From Ascidia mentula (taxonomy: Eukaryota; Chordata; Ascidiacea; Phlebobranchia; Ascidiidae), in the NCBI GenBank assembly GCA_947561715.1, contig OX387202.1, positions 5,841,001-5,905,000 on the forward strand: DNA of 64,000 bases, read 5' to 3'. The notes below the pieces were generated by a model. That model saw only the letters and a program-made list of their open reading frames with translations. It searched no databases and had not been told where the DNA came from. A program made the position numbers and the translations under genes. Shown here in pieces: positions 21,330 to 34,059 of this stretch; position 1 is the stretch's first letter; every line of letters starts with the position of its first letter.

Positions 21330-23780
21330 AATTTTTTGTAAGGTAATTAGGCAGAATATTTTATAAGGTGCACTCTAGACCAAGGTGCTATGCTTGGGTC
21401 TGCATAGGAGGTATGTAAAGATATGGCAGGAAATCAAAATTTTAAACTTTTCTTATCTTTCAACTCCTTTTATCCCTGAAAAACTCCGCGCAGGAAAATA
21501 ACGACAATTTTTAACTTCAGAAAAAGGAAATAATTATTATTTTAATTTAAACCAAAATTCAATCGTAAAATATTGAATGAATTTATCTACATATACTTTT
21601 TCTGAAATTCCGCAATTATTTGAAATTTCGCAAAGTTAACTTGTAGTTTTGCACGCTACAATGGTTTTAAGTAAACCATCCCTATTTTTAGCGTTAGTTG
21701 TATATGCACTCATCTGCATTAAACACTATAAGCCCCTTATCAGTAATAAATCTCCCAAATCAAATTTTGATGTATTGTTTTGTTTCGCCCGTTCAGTTGC
21801 CTGCTTACCTCAGCATTTTCGTTGTTGCAGTTCTTTCTCAATATGCACTTGTAACATACGTCACAGACAACAGTGTTTATATTGCGTAATGTTTTGTGTG
21901 CACCATTGCACAAGTTTTGCATAATCCATAATGCGACCCATATGATAAACCCATCGAATCTTCTCGAGTAAAGCGAATAATCTAATATCCTGTTTACCAA
22001 TTAAATGTTCTCACAGGATACAAACTCTTGTATTGCACTAACCATTTCAATGCGTCCCAGGCAATACAAAAAGGATCAACTCGGTGCGTTAGTGTGCACC
22101 AGAATGAACCAGTGACTCCCCAGCACGCGTGAATCATTTATATCCGTTCACACAGATAATCGCGATGTGTACTGTATTTTATGTTCTTGTATTGTGTATT
22201 ACTTCGACCGTTTGGTGATATCACATGATATTATTGACCAATCAACTCTCATAATGGAGAGCGTTAAAGAGCCCAATGTTCACTCGAAAATTCAGTCTAG
22301 TATAGTCCATTCTGTTCGCTTGGATTCTATCAACGTTTTATTGAAAAGTTGTAATGCACCGTCGTAATGAACCTGATAACAAATATGTATACAATTATTC
22401 GGGAAGATATCCTAGTTCTGGTTGCTTAAAAGGACGGGGCAGAAGCAGGTTTAACAATCGAAGAGGCTCAATTCGCGCTCAAGCTATCGAGGCCATGTTA
22501 AATATCTCTGAGTCAAATAGAGTTATTTACACACCGATGATGGACGCAGTTGTGTTCAAAACGTTTGCCAATAATGTATAGCAGCTTATAATCGTTGGCT
22601 ATTGTGTTTAAAGTTTTGAGGATTTTCAGCATTAATACACATACTGAGTAACTTGCGCTTTCGGCTTGTCATACTTCGAAACAGTTTAATATTTTGTTTT
22701 AATAGGGATCTGGCCCTCGTTTAGGCATTGTTTATTTGTCTGCGACAGCACATTACTTTAGTTGGTGAATATAGTGAAGTAACGAGCCTTTGATTTACGC
22801 CAGCAGATTTTGTTTTGAAAAATCGATTTCGCTTATGTAGGTTACCATAAGCATCGTCGTTTTCAGCAAATAATACTAATGGTAATAATGAAAGCAACAA
22901 AATACACACAAAACACCGCTGCAACTGGAAGTCGTTTCTTTATACTATCTCCTCACAGCTCAAACTGTGATCTACATCGTGGTAGCGAGTAGGTCGTAGC
23001 GGAGATAAGGAAAATACCGCACGCTCACACCAGGTGGCCGTATAACCAGGAAGCACAAACGAGTGTACAAGAAGCAAAACATGTAACTAAAATTGGAAGT
23101 AATTGGTAGAAGATAAAATCGAAATCTAATAAAAATCATCTAACTCACGGTAAAATCATTTTTTTAAGGTGGTGGCATGCTTTATGTGTAGCCATTTGGC
23201 CTCACAAACATCTGAGGATTTTGTCGTCGGTTCCTGAACAATTGTTACTAAAAAGCAGTTTTTTGTGGATGGGCGTTGAGCTGGTGAACCGTGTCTGGAT
23301 GTATAATGGTGAAGAAGAGCCGCCTTGTCATTCTTACCTATATCGCTTGTTGCCCTGTTCTAGTCAGACCGTTGCTGCGTCCACTGTTGCTGCGTCGAAA
23401 ATTTGTTTTTTGGTCTGGCAGGCATATTGTTGTTTGCATGTGCGGCGGTTTGCAATGCAAATACCAAAATTGACACAAGTTTGATGTTGTGTCAGTTTGT
23501 ACAACTTTCCAGTTTTGGTTTCTCAAAATTGACGTTTCATTTACCACAGATTTCTAATCACCATGATGTCCACACAACGCGCAACTCTCGCAACGGTAGC
23601 TTCCCGCAGTATTTTTGCTGTCGTTGTTGAGTGCAAGTTGCCTGTAGTTGGTCAACAACGTACTCAGTGAAATCGGACCTTTGTATACAACAAGGGGTTG
23701 ATTATTCAACTGTTTCTCGTTGTGCGTGAGTTGTAGAAACTGCAGGAATGCGGTTCCCTAAGCAATAATAGTGTCCGCGA
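21330..23780. other. Mostly non-coding, diverged repeat near 22.8-23.25 kb
   Basis: No confident gene. At 22,812-22,850 the sequence AAAATCGATTTCGCTTATGT followed by an inverted CATAAGC word resembles the inner termini of the 62.56-63.09 kb inverted-repeat element. 23,190-23,215 (GCCATTTGGCCTCACAAACA) resembles that element's middle. It is therefore probably a diverged relative. Confidence 0.4.
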
Positions 23781-23792
23781 GTTTGTTCGTTG

Positions 23793-24300
23793 TTAGCCGG
23801 AAACGATCAGTCCAACTTTATGTTTCATTGATGCTGACGTAGATAATTTTCTTGGTGAGGCCGGATTTTCTGCCATTGCTGTTGTCTTGTCGATGGACTG
23901 TAACGTTATTCGATTTGAGCTGTATGTTGATGCAAACAAGTTCTTATTTGTCAAGTCAGGAAAAAATATCTTTATCATAAATTCCATAAATTTATTAACT
24001 TGTAGTTGCTATAACCGCAGTCGTCACTTTTTTCGAAATTGCGTCATGTGAAGAATTGCTTGGTTCATTGACTGTGCTATGATGCTATACTTTTTTTAGT
24101 TGTACGTCAGAAGTAGCTGTTATCGGTGCAACAAGAGCTTTTGTTATATCTGGTGTGATTGTTGGTGTGTCAGGGTCTAAGTTTCGGATGTGGGTGATAT
24201 AGAAGACAGAGTTGCTGATGGGAGGGTTGTTGTGAGTGATAACAATATGAAGGCGAGGTTGGTCTACATTTTAAACTGAGAACAAAGATGCAAAAGTGAA
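23793..24300 (-). pseudogene. Partial duplicate of adhesion-GPCR extracellular exons
   Basis: The minus strand repeats exons 7 and 8 of the GPCR gene. NLFASTYSSNRITLQSIDKT corresponds to NLFASTYCSKRITLQSIDKT at about 27.4 kb, and the TCAGAAGTAGCTGTTATCGG region corresponds to that at about 27.6 kb. Stops (for example a TAG near 24,090) and divergence break the frame, and no transmembrane exons follow on this side. It is a detached copy downstream of the main gene. Confidence 0.7.
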
Positions 24301-25150
24301 TTAAAGGAAATTCGTCACATGTTCGGTTAATGTGGGGTGGTTTTCCTCCTTACTGAAACGTTGGAACAAGAATAAACTGAATATAGTTTGTAAACGCTGC
24401 GTATGTCGTTAATTGACGGGGAATTTTCAAACAAATACAAAATACTCTTTTATTTCACAAAACGTCCGTAACTGCACATAAACAAGAAAATACGGGAAGT
24501 AAATAAATCACTAAAAAGAAATAAAGCAAAATTTACAAGTCAAATATTTGCGGCAGATAACCAGCATGTAACGCAGTGATGAAATTTAGCTCAGTGATCT
24601 AAGGGTAAACGAAAGGTTAGTGCTGGTAAACAGTGTGTGGCGCATTGAAGTGAAATCAATTTCCCGCTTATTTAGGAGGATGGGCGGAAAACCTTCTGTT
24701 TACTGTGGATGACCTGTGTTACATGTTAAATTGGTGGCATGTAGAGTTCACTGTGTTATAAAATGCCAATGCCCTGTATGAATATTAAACCACCTTCAAA
24801 CAGACAAACACGACCCAAATACAATTCACATATTGCACCGACTCGATGTATGGTACTGAATTAATCGGAAAAACCATTCCTGTATCAAATCGATAAATTC
24901 CACAAAAATCTGTTTTTTCTCAGGTGATTCTTAAATAATAAATTGCATTTGACAAGTTCGGATATTTACTGGAGATACAGAAAAGTTTTTGGATAAAAGT
25001 TAAACGTACGTGAATTAAAGGAACACTTTTTCAGCTTTGCTTTCAATACATTACAGGTTTTACAACATTTAGAGTTTTTTTTATTAGCCATCGAAACTAT
25101 TTTAACCATTGCAATGCATGCAGGTTTAAACATTAATAGGAATTTTGATC

Positions 25151-28100
25151 TCAAAATTTACTGGTGCAGACGTTGTTCCGTTTATCTGCGCTTGTACCTG
25201 GTTGTTCGCTTACAATATTCTCTCGTAGCTTCAAACCATCTCCTTCTTTCGTACACGGATTTATAATGTGTCTGATGACTTCATCCATGACGCAATAAAC
25301 CAGGAAAACAATAACCCCCTGGGCTCCGTTAACTAATGCGTGGATGTACATGAAAATCTGGTTTGTGATCATGTTTCCAACACCTGTAGGAACAAAATCA
25401 AAGATAATGTGTAGAAATACAAGCAAATTACGTCACACAACGACGCTTTAAGCACCTGCAAAAAACGCTAATCCCCAGGTTCCTCCAAGCATCACAAAAA
25501 GAAGTAGAAAAGACTTCATAACTCTCACTGTGTCATGTAAACCGGGATTTTCTCCTCTGTTTAACATCTTTCTAGCGTTGAATGTCACGTATGTCGTCTT
25601 TCCGATGATGACCAGGTTAATGCAAAGAATGACAGCCAGTGGAGCGAGGACGGAGGCGAAAAACACTGGAGTGTTGGGAGCCAACCAGCATCGGTCGTAT
25701 TTATGAATGGGCAAATTAAGTTCATTAGATTGGTGACACAACTCGTAAAAAGGTCGAGGTTTCATGTAGAGATCGAATGTAAACCCCAGGCTTGCAGATG
25801 TGGTGACTATGGTGATTGGAAGAAGCCAACCGGTAGCGAAGAAAATCTTAAGACGCTTTGAAGCATCTTGAAGTTGAAACTTGAAAGGGTCAGAAGTTGC
25901 CTGGTAAAGTCGGATTCCTTCCACAAGGAACCACATTCCTGAAAATTCAACAAAATAGCAACCTCAAAATGAATGGGCTGAAACTCTGTTTACGTGAAAA
26001 TTGGCATGAATAATCACTCACAATTGAATACAATGGCAAAGACGGATTTACCGGTAGATAAAAGGAAGCAGTGATTAGCAGTCGTCGCTACAACACATGA
26101 CACGCCATTGCTGACGAAAAAGTCGTGACAAATGCTGACAGCGTGGAGAAGCAGAAGAGCTGTTGCCAAGTTGACTTGAACCGGCATTCTATCATCTTCA
26201 CGTTTGTGACGAAACAGGAGAATTATTGTAACCAACAAAAAAAACACCGATGCTGATTCTGTAACGTAGGTCAGAATCTAAAAACATAAAAATGATTGCA
26301 AGAATCTACTAAAAATTAAAATTCAAACAAAATGTGGCTTTCCTATGTAATTTGTGTTTTTATGATTATCGTGTTGTATGTTTGTGACGTATATTTTCAT
26401 TTGGTTAAGATAAATAGGAATAGGACGTCATAGCGTGTATGAAACTATATTTCCAACTGCCAAAGTAAACACAATTTAAAGATATAAACCTTTCTGCTCC
26501 TTCTCTAACACGTAATGTTACCTTAACTTTAATTGGAATAGAGATGGTTTTGACAGCCCGCAACACGGTGAAAATGGAAAGATGATTGCATTGGCATTTG
26601 ATTTCATTGGTTGACAAGTCGTGAAAAGTAAGGCAGCCTCTGTCTGAAAATACCCGGTTCGTTTTATCCCAAAATAGACATATTGGTTCCAGTTCTTTAA
26701 CCAGCTTTTCCTTGGTGATATTTTCGTTGATAGATTTGTTGCAAAAGACTTGTTTAGGTGGAGTGGGAACGGTGAAGGTAGTATTGCCCTCTAGTTGTGT
26801 TTTGTTTTCCGGGATGGTGTTTGCATAAAAGCCAACAATAACAACGAAAGTTGTGTTTTCTGTGGCCAAGTAGCGGGTTTTCACAAGGGAACCAAGTGCA
26901 GTGTTTTTTGGTCCTTTAACGAATAATGTCGAATCGGTTTTAATGAACGCTGCTGACACGAATGGTCCTACACCGTTGTTATGCAGTGTGAAGCTTATTG
27001 TAGCCGAATTAATGTTAACATTTGTAGTGTGGTGATGTTCATCGATTCCCGATTGAACAAGTTTGAGAAAGAGTTGATTGTTGATCGTTTGGTTTGTTGA
27101 TAGATTCGACGGCGAAAGATTTTCGATCAAGTTTTCAAGATTTTCTAACTCCCCAATATTGGACGGATCCAAGTTAGTCACAGCTTGAAAAATAAATAAA
27201 AGTTAACTTAGTATGGGTTTTTGTTTCCTGACATACTTTTTTTTCACTTACGCAACATGTTTGGTAAAAAAAAGTTATCCTTACCAAGAAAATCGTTATA
27301 TTGCGTAACCACTGACGTCGACAATGTATTGTTTGAAAACATTTCTTCTACATTGGCTGGATTTGTTCCTGTAACCACTGCTGCGGTCTTATCTATGGAT
27401 TGTAACGTTATTCGTTTTGAGCAGTAGGTTGATGCAAACAAGTTCTTATAGTCAGGGTGGGCAAAAATATCTTTGGTATAAATTCTATGAATTTCTTACC
27501 TTGTAGTTGCTCGAATGTAGTCGTCACTTTTTTCGAAATTTCTTCATGTGAAGAACTGTGGTAGGTGTTGTTTTGTTTATTTGTACGTCAGAAGTAGCTG
27601 TTGTCGCTGCACCAAGCGCTTTTGTTACATCTGGCGTAATGGTTGGTGTGTTCAATGTCAAAGCTTCGGATGTGGATGATATAGAAGACACAGTTGCTGA
27701 TGGGAGGGTTGTTGTGTCTGATAACAATATGAAGGCGAGGTTAGTATATTTTAAACTGAGATCAAAGATGCAAAACTATTTTGAATGTTTAATATACCTG
27801 GAGGGGTGCAGGAACTCACTGTAAAATAGTAGGGACCACCCAAAATGAATAAATGTTGTTACTTTCCCACTCAGTTATTCACTGTAATTAGTAACTTATT
27901 GCCTTCTACTCTAAAGGAGATTTTACGACATTAAGTGCTTACTTCTTTTCTCCACAGTGACAGCGAATGTTTCATAAAGATTTTTACTAATGCTTACAAA
28001 CAAAGTTAGGTCCCGGATGTTGCAGAATGTGACATCTTTAAACGAAAAACAACATATTCATTTCTAGCTGATCAAGATATTATCAAAACAATTGATCCTA

Positions 28101-28795
28101 TTCACCTTCACGATCATAACCAACGGAGTGACCAGTCAGACATCCATCGATAACATCATACCGACATTTAAATGGTCCTAAAGTTTAAAGACAAAGCAAA
28201 AATTATATGTTTTTGTTAACGTGTATTTTGTCATTGCAAAACATACTTAGACCATTTAACACCCCTATTTTAAAGGCTTTAATTTTGTGTACATATAAAA
28301 GGTTTTAAGATTGGGTAATTCCAAACGCAAACATTAACATGAAAAAAGATTAACATGTTTTTACCGCTAAAAAAGGGGGTAATTGTGATGGCGTACGGCG
28401 GAGTACCTGAAATATCAAAATAATTTTACTCAAAGCGAATTGTTGTTGTTACTGTATTATCTCGTTTAACATACGATAATTAGTCAATGTGCAATGTTTA
28501 GTGTTTGCTACAGGACAAGGACAATGACTGGCATCTCATATTTGATACCACAAACCTTTAATTCTTACCGAATTTGTTTACAGTTGCTCCATTTCGTGAC
28601 TGAGGATGATCCATCCTTGCTCTGTTTTTTCCTGTTTCGACAAGAGCCTCTGGAAATTTGAAACAAACATTAATCAACTTACTCATACGTGTATGAAAAC
28701 GAAAAGTCATTCTGCGGTGTCAAGACTATTGTCTTACCGTCTGTTATGCTGATGACACAAAATGTAAGAAGACCAATTAATAAAATTTTGCTCAT
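25151..28795 (-). CDS. Adhesion-family G-protein-coupled receptor
   Basis: I can chain 12 exons on the minus strand: 28795-28738 (signal peptide MSKILLIGLLTFCVISITD), 28649-28569, 28406-28365, 28177-28106, 28035-27943, 27818-27798 (21 nt), 27717-27500 (Ser/Thr-rich stalk), 27470-27252, 27183-26522 (GAIN domain and GPS: CLFWDKTNRVFSDRGC ... CQCNHLS), 26277-26052 (TM1-3), 25938-25456 (TM3-6), 25383-25151 (TM7 and tail). Most phases agree (phase 1 through the extracellular part). The GPS HLS site predicts self-cleavage. TM3 joins as FLLSTG|MWFLVEGIRLYQ and TM7 is NQIFMYIHALVNGAQGVIVF. Exon 7 needs a frame change, and the following gap is only 29 nt, so one exon edge may be wrong or damaged. The ligand is unknown. 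Two partial copies lie nearby. Confidence 0.75.
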
Positions 28796-29934
28796 TTCTA
28801 TTTTTTGGCGATGTCGTTTGACAACACGCAACCCTTCACTTAAAATAAACATTTCTCTAATGAAGTAGAAACTTAATATTCAAGCAAACCAAATAATATT
28901 TCCGTTGTTTAGTTTAGATACTTTATCTACGTTTTATCTAAAAAACATGTAGCGTGTGTTCCTCTACTGGAACAGCTCACTACTGATTATTACGAGGCGA
29001 TATGCTGTGACCTTTATAACCTGATTAAAAAGAAATTAAACGGAAAAGACTCAGTTCAGACAGGAGCAATGAAAGGCGACATGCAGATTGTGTTTGAGGT
29101 AAAAGGTGGCACGTTTTGCCCGACCAATATATGGGTTAACCATGATATGACAACGCATTTATTTTGCTTTAAGTACTGGTGGTTGTGTACACAACATCAA
29201 TAACAGTTGGTTTTATAAGAAACAAAAACAAAAAAAAATTTTAGTACCCCATGTTCCACTATGAGTACGATTCCCCTACCAAATTAAAAGCGTTTTCCAT
29301 ACAAATTTAACTATGATATTTAACAATCTTTAACTCACCAAATCATCGACTTCTAAAAAAATACCTAACAAATTTTTGTTGTATCCAGATCCATATATCA
29401 TGTAGCGAGGTTTCTGGTATGCACAAGCATATAGCAAAACAAGACATACTGTAATATAAATGGGACGAGTGCTACCAAACGCGCGTTCATAATGCAACAA
29501 CCTCAACACGAGAAAAAGGAACGGTAATGCTTTATTTCACAGGCGCATATTGTAGTCTCTACAGGTATTATCGGGGCCCCAAAATTCAATTTGTTGGTAT
29601 TCCAGGATGTATATTTAGTAGTAACCTGGGTCATATATTTTGATCATGTTTTCTTTTTAGTGGGTCGAGCCCCACGACTTACCCACAAGTACAGACCCGT
29701 TTATTTTTGTTTTGAGTGAACGCTAATTTAATAAACTTTACTTCAGTGATTGACGCAACGTCAAAATTCAACGATAGAAACTTTAATTGATATACCGACT
29801 AAATAACTATGGATATCATAACTAACTTATTTAACCACATAAACACTGCGATGGCGACGCCAAAACAACAGCATTGGTTGTATCAGAACGAGTCGTTAAA
29901 AAAACCGCAATGCAAAAGTAATAAATCTGAAAAG
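28796..29934. other. Intergenic, no gene seen
   Basis: Upstream of the GPCR start, likely containing its promoter, but I see no diagnostic core-promoter element. AT-rich, with no ORF of interest. Confidence 0.4.
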
Positions 29935-30083
29935 CCATTCGTGTATCATATCGATAAATTAAACAATAATTTGTTTTTTCTCAGATGATTCTTACATAAT
30001 ACAATGCATTTGTTAGCTTTGGATATTTACTGGAAATAATGAAAAGCTTTGGAAAAAAAGTTAAAAATACGCAAATTAAAGGA

Positions 30084-32022
30084 TTTTAAAAATTGAAATA
30101 TTGGGATCTGACCAAAACTGCAGATGCAGGACCAGCGATCATTGCAACTTATTTTATGATACTAAAAAAAGCAGTAGCTTTTTATTACAGGATCAGTCTG
30201 GCTTATAAATCAGGAATATATATTTCGCCCCATGGGCATCTTCAGTTCCTTCAGTAAACACATTAAATGATATTAAAAACGTCTGAAAAACAGCAACATT
30301 AGAGAAAGGGCTAGTGATAAAAATCAACAACAACTTCGACCTCTTGCAATGCTACTGTGCCAAGGCAAAACACTGAGTTACCCGCCTAGCATGAGAAGGT
30401 GAGAGAATTGCGCACACGGTGGAGAAACAGCATCACACGAGGGAGGAGATAAGGAACGCGCCGATAAGACGAACGGCGTAAAACCACGTGCTTCTGTGCT
30501 TTTAACATGCTTCACATCTAAGAACTCCAATTCTTCTCCAGCATCCGCAGTACAAATGGTGCGAAAAGGTAATTTTAAATTATGTTTGGCCAGTGCTCTC
30601 CCAACAGATGATTGAATGCTGCGGTTGACAGCTTTTCCATCTGCTAGATGTGAAGCATGTTACAAGCACAGACCATCCATTTCGGGTTTGTTATAAAAGA
30701 CTTCACGAAAGCAACAACAGCACACCGGAAGTTCCTCCACGGTGCCTCTCACCACCCCTTGTGGGTCTACAGTGCGATCGTAAAGGGTGAGGCTATCAGA
30801 CTTCGCAGGACGAATGAACGAGAACAGGATTTCCACGACAGCCCGCAAATATTGCAACGTAAATGTGTTCAATCACACTTCCCCCAAAACGTTGTCAGAC
30901 TGGGTATAACGAAGGCATTGCAGTGGATAGAAGATGACAGCAACTCAACTATCCGCACTGCACACATAAAGGACGATCCCCTCGTGTGGGATACGTGGTT
31001 TCCTAAACCTATTAAGCTCACAGAAAAAGAAAGATCACTCAATCATAGTCCAATGGTCGCCTACAAAAGACCACCGACACTATCTTGTATACTAACAAAC
31101 TACAAGCGAATTGCACTTTCTGAAGATCACACTACTGTTCGAGGTAGTTCTGGCCCTTGTTGACATTGCAGTTTATGTGGTTGCCACGGAAAAGGGGAAA
31201 GACATGGTTCCAGCAATGTCCTATATCTCCCTTCAGACCAGCACAACAAACCTCCAACAAAAGTTGACTTGCCAGAATTACGGCATATGCGTAGCCGTGT
31301 GCACGCTGTGTGGAAATAAATACGTGGGCCAAACTAAAAATAGTTTCGCCGTCAGGTGGCGTGGCCACAGAGCAAATTGGAGAAGCTTTTCCATTGACAA
31401 AGGGGATGACAAGGTAGCTCTGCTAAAGCACTAAGCAACCCAGCACAAGTCCACTTTTGCAAATCAACCGAACATTGCGGATTGTTTTTATGTAATTTTT
31501 GTGGAACAACTACATTTTCGGGATTTAGACATGTGCGAGGCAAAGTGGCTTCACCTTACAGGTGCCACCATTAACATACAAAAAATTATATTGCCCAGGG
31601 TGCGTTGATGTTTTTTGAAATCTTTCTCTCTTTTTTATTGCTTTTAATCGTTTTAATGGCTACATGTTTTTCGTGTTTTTCGTGTGTGTTTTCAAGGTGG
31701 TTTTACGTCGTTCGTCTTATCGGCGCGTTCCTTATCTCCACCCGCGTCTGATGCTGTTTCTCCACCGTGTGCGCAATTCTCTTACCTTCTCATGCAAGGC
31801 GGGTGACTCAGTGTTTTGCCTTGGCACAGTAGCATTGCAAGAGGTCGAAGTTGTTGTTGTTTTTTTATCACTAGCCCTTTCTCTAATGTTGCTGTTTTTC
31901 AGACGTTTTTAATATCATTTAATGTGTTTACTGAAGGAACTGAAGATGCCCATGGGGCGAAATATATATTCCTGATTTATAAGCCGGGCTGATCCTGTAA
32001 TAAAAAGCTACTGCTTTTTTTA
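30084..32022 (+). mobile_element. Penelope-like element with inverted terminal repeats and 13-bp TSD
   Basis: Flanked by GCAAATTAAAGGA at 30,071-30,083 and 32,023-32,035. Terminal inverted repeats of about 330 bp run 30,164-30,490 and 31,690-32,021 (AAAAAAAGCAGTAGCTTTTT outermost; ACGCCGTTCGTCTTATCGGC and its complement innermost). The internal coding is plus-strand: part of the RT thumb (HHPLWVYSAIVKGEAIRLRR) and a GIY-YIG endonuclease (NKYVGQTKNSFAVRWRGHR). The RT palm motifs are missing and the frame shifts near 31,110-31,160, so this is a 5'-truncated, inactive copy. Confidence 0.85.
30657..31434 (+). pseudogene. Penelope RT C-terminus and GIY-YIG endonuclease, frameshifted
   Basis: The first frame (30,657-31,163) holds the conserved segment following the RT palm, VKGEAIRLRR..., then a linker with VAYKRPPTLSCIL. 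The second frame (31,111-31,434) carries CTLCGNKYVGQTKNSFAVRW, the endonuclease that nicks target DNA in this element class. The frames overlap, so a 1-2 nt indel separates them. Confidence 0.75.
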
Positions 32023-32645
32023 GCAAATTAAAGGAACACTTTTTCAGATTTGCTTTTAATAAATTGCAGGTTTTACAACATTTGGACTTTTTTTTAATAG
32101 TTGTTCAAACTAATTTTAACAATTGCAATGCATGCAGGTTTAAACATCGATAGGAATATTGATCTCAAAATTTACTGGTGCAGCCGATGGTCCGTTTATC
32201 TGTGCTTGTACCAAGTTGATCGCTTACAGTATTGCCTTTTAGCTCCAAACCATCTTCTTCTTTTGTACACGGAATTATAATGTGCTTGGTGACGTCGTCC
32301 ATGACGCAATAAATCAGGAAAACAATAACCCCCTGGGCTCCGTTAATTAATACGTGGATGTACATGAAAATCTGGTTTGTGATCATGTTTCCAACACCTG
32401 TAGGAACAAAATCAAAGATAATGTGTAAAAATGCCCGCAGATTTCGTCACAAAATGACGCAAACACGAGTTAAGCACCTGTAAAAAACGCTAATCCTCAG
32501 GTTTCTCTAAGAATCGCAAAAAGAAATAGAAAAGTCTTCATCGCTGTCAGTGCGTTATTTAAACCAGGATATTCGCCCCTGTTTTAACATCTTTTTATCG
32601 TTGAATGTCACGTATGTCGTCTTTCCGATAATGACCAGATTAAAT

Positions 32646-33170
32646 GGTTTCTCTGCAATATGAGTTCTTTTGTGAATTTTGACTTCATTTAAAGTATAAA
32701 GCACTTTTAGCAAATGTTACACTTGTATGATTTCTTACCAGTATGAGTTAAAATGTGGTTGCTTAAATGAACATTGTGATAGCATTGTTTCGAACAGACC
32801 GTGCACTTCAAAGGTTTATCTTCAGTATGAGTTTGAATGTGTTTGATCAGATTGCTCTTCTGACTAAAATCTTTTCAGCAAAATGAGCACTGGAAAGTTT
32901 TTTTCTCTATATGAGTCAGAATGTGTGTTTATAAGTTGCTCTTTTCGTTAAATCCTTTCAAACAAATTATGCACTTTTACACTAGCGGGCACACTAATTT
33001 CCACTTTGTTGTACCTTTCGGTCAACTTAAAAGGTTTTTCGCCAATGTTCTTACGTACACTCGCTTTCCCTTTTTCATGACATTCCAGTGTAGATGTCGT
33101 CCTTCAACGAGCCGTAATATTAATCCGGCGTTTCAAAATGTAACTTAGCAGGTTTCTGATACGATTTACA
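32646..33170 (-). pseudogene. C2H2 zinc-finger pseudogene
   Basis: The minus strand contains at least four decayed fingers: FQCSFC*KDFSQKSNLIKHI, LKCTVCSKQCYHNVHLSNHI, YKCNIC*KCFIL and, at the 5' side, CLKGFNEKSNL*THILTH. TAG/TAA codons sit at several positions. Its 5' region (GACATTCCAGTGTAGATGTC ... TTAATATTAATCCGGCGTTT) matches that of the intact gene at 34.2-35.2 kb, so it is a duplicate. Its 3' end is cut where GPCR-derived sequence begins at about 32,640. Confidence 0.85.
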
Positions 33171-34055
33171 GTCTTTGTTGTTAACCCTCTGTGGACAGAG
33201 TTATTAAATATAAAAAAAATAAAAAAAAATCTTGTGACTTAAATACGGACATAATATTATTTACAGTAAAAATAAATTGCAAAGACTTGTTGAGCATCCT
33301 GGAAGATCTTATTACCAACAGGGGGAAATAAAAACTTTTACTTTTGCTTTTACTAAAATATTGACGAACCAGGGGGGTAGTTAAACCATTTTTCAAGAGA
33401 ATAATTTTTAACATAATTTGTATTTTCTTTCACAAAATTACGAATGATTGGTCATTTCAACATAATTTTTAGCAGGACCCACCAATAAGTAACTACCTGA
33501 TTGAAATAGCCCAAAACTGCACCTTTAAATTCGCCATTATTACAACACACACATGTGCACTCTTTCAACCGTAAACTTTGCTCCTATGCATCACTGGTTT
33601 GCTTTGCGATCCATTGTGACAAGGGTCTACGAATATTGGTATTTCTATAAAATAAGTTTCGGTGGTGGGCATTTTATTGAGGTTAGTTGGGCAGAGTGAT
33701 GGCACATTGTGAGGTGGAGATGGGAAGTTAGGTTATTCTAGGTAACTTGGCGATGCCCGTTTCTTCATAAAAATATAATTAGCCAACAAAATAGACTTAA
33801 AAGTCTTGTTTTATATTTTCCGCGTAGAAACCAATGTGTTTCACTTAGATAACCATTTACATAACAAGAAATGACTCAAACAATCTCAAAAACACAACAA
33901 CAACACAAGTTTTATTTGCGAATCATAATATGTGGGTGTTCTTTATAGTCTGCCTTTAAGCGGTGGATTTACTTTCTTTGTAATTGTTTAAAAATATTTT
34001 CACATATTTCAATGAAAGAGTAATTTTGGTGTGAACTTAATCGTATTTTCTTAGT
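33171..34055. other. Intergenic, no gene seen
   Basis: AT-rich sequence between the zinc-finger pseudogene and the intact zinc-finger gene; no motif or splice-supported ORF. Confidence 0.4.
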
Positions 34056-34059
34056 CTTT

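Larger units (their letters stand above)
29935..32645 (-). pseudogene. 3' partial copy of adhesion GPCR, interrupted by Penelope
   Basis: 32,386-32,165 encodes the TM7-tail exon with NQIFMYIHVLINGAQGVIVF and ends CTSKF like the main gene. 32,645-32,480 is a decayed TM5-6 exon (CACGTATGTCGTCTTTCCGA is shared) with a frameshift. 32,160-32,023 plus 30,083-29,935 match the main gene's 3' flank (25,150-24,870), split by the Penelope insertion. No upstream exons exist: at about 32,640 the sequence switches abruptly to a zinc-finger pseudogene. A truncated duplicate, not a functional receptor. Confidence 0.8.

Noticed and set aside
22354..22581. 75-residue Arg/Ser-rich ORF
   Set aside because: Short, no recognised motif, next to repeat sequence.
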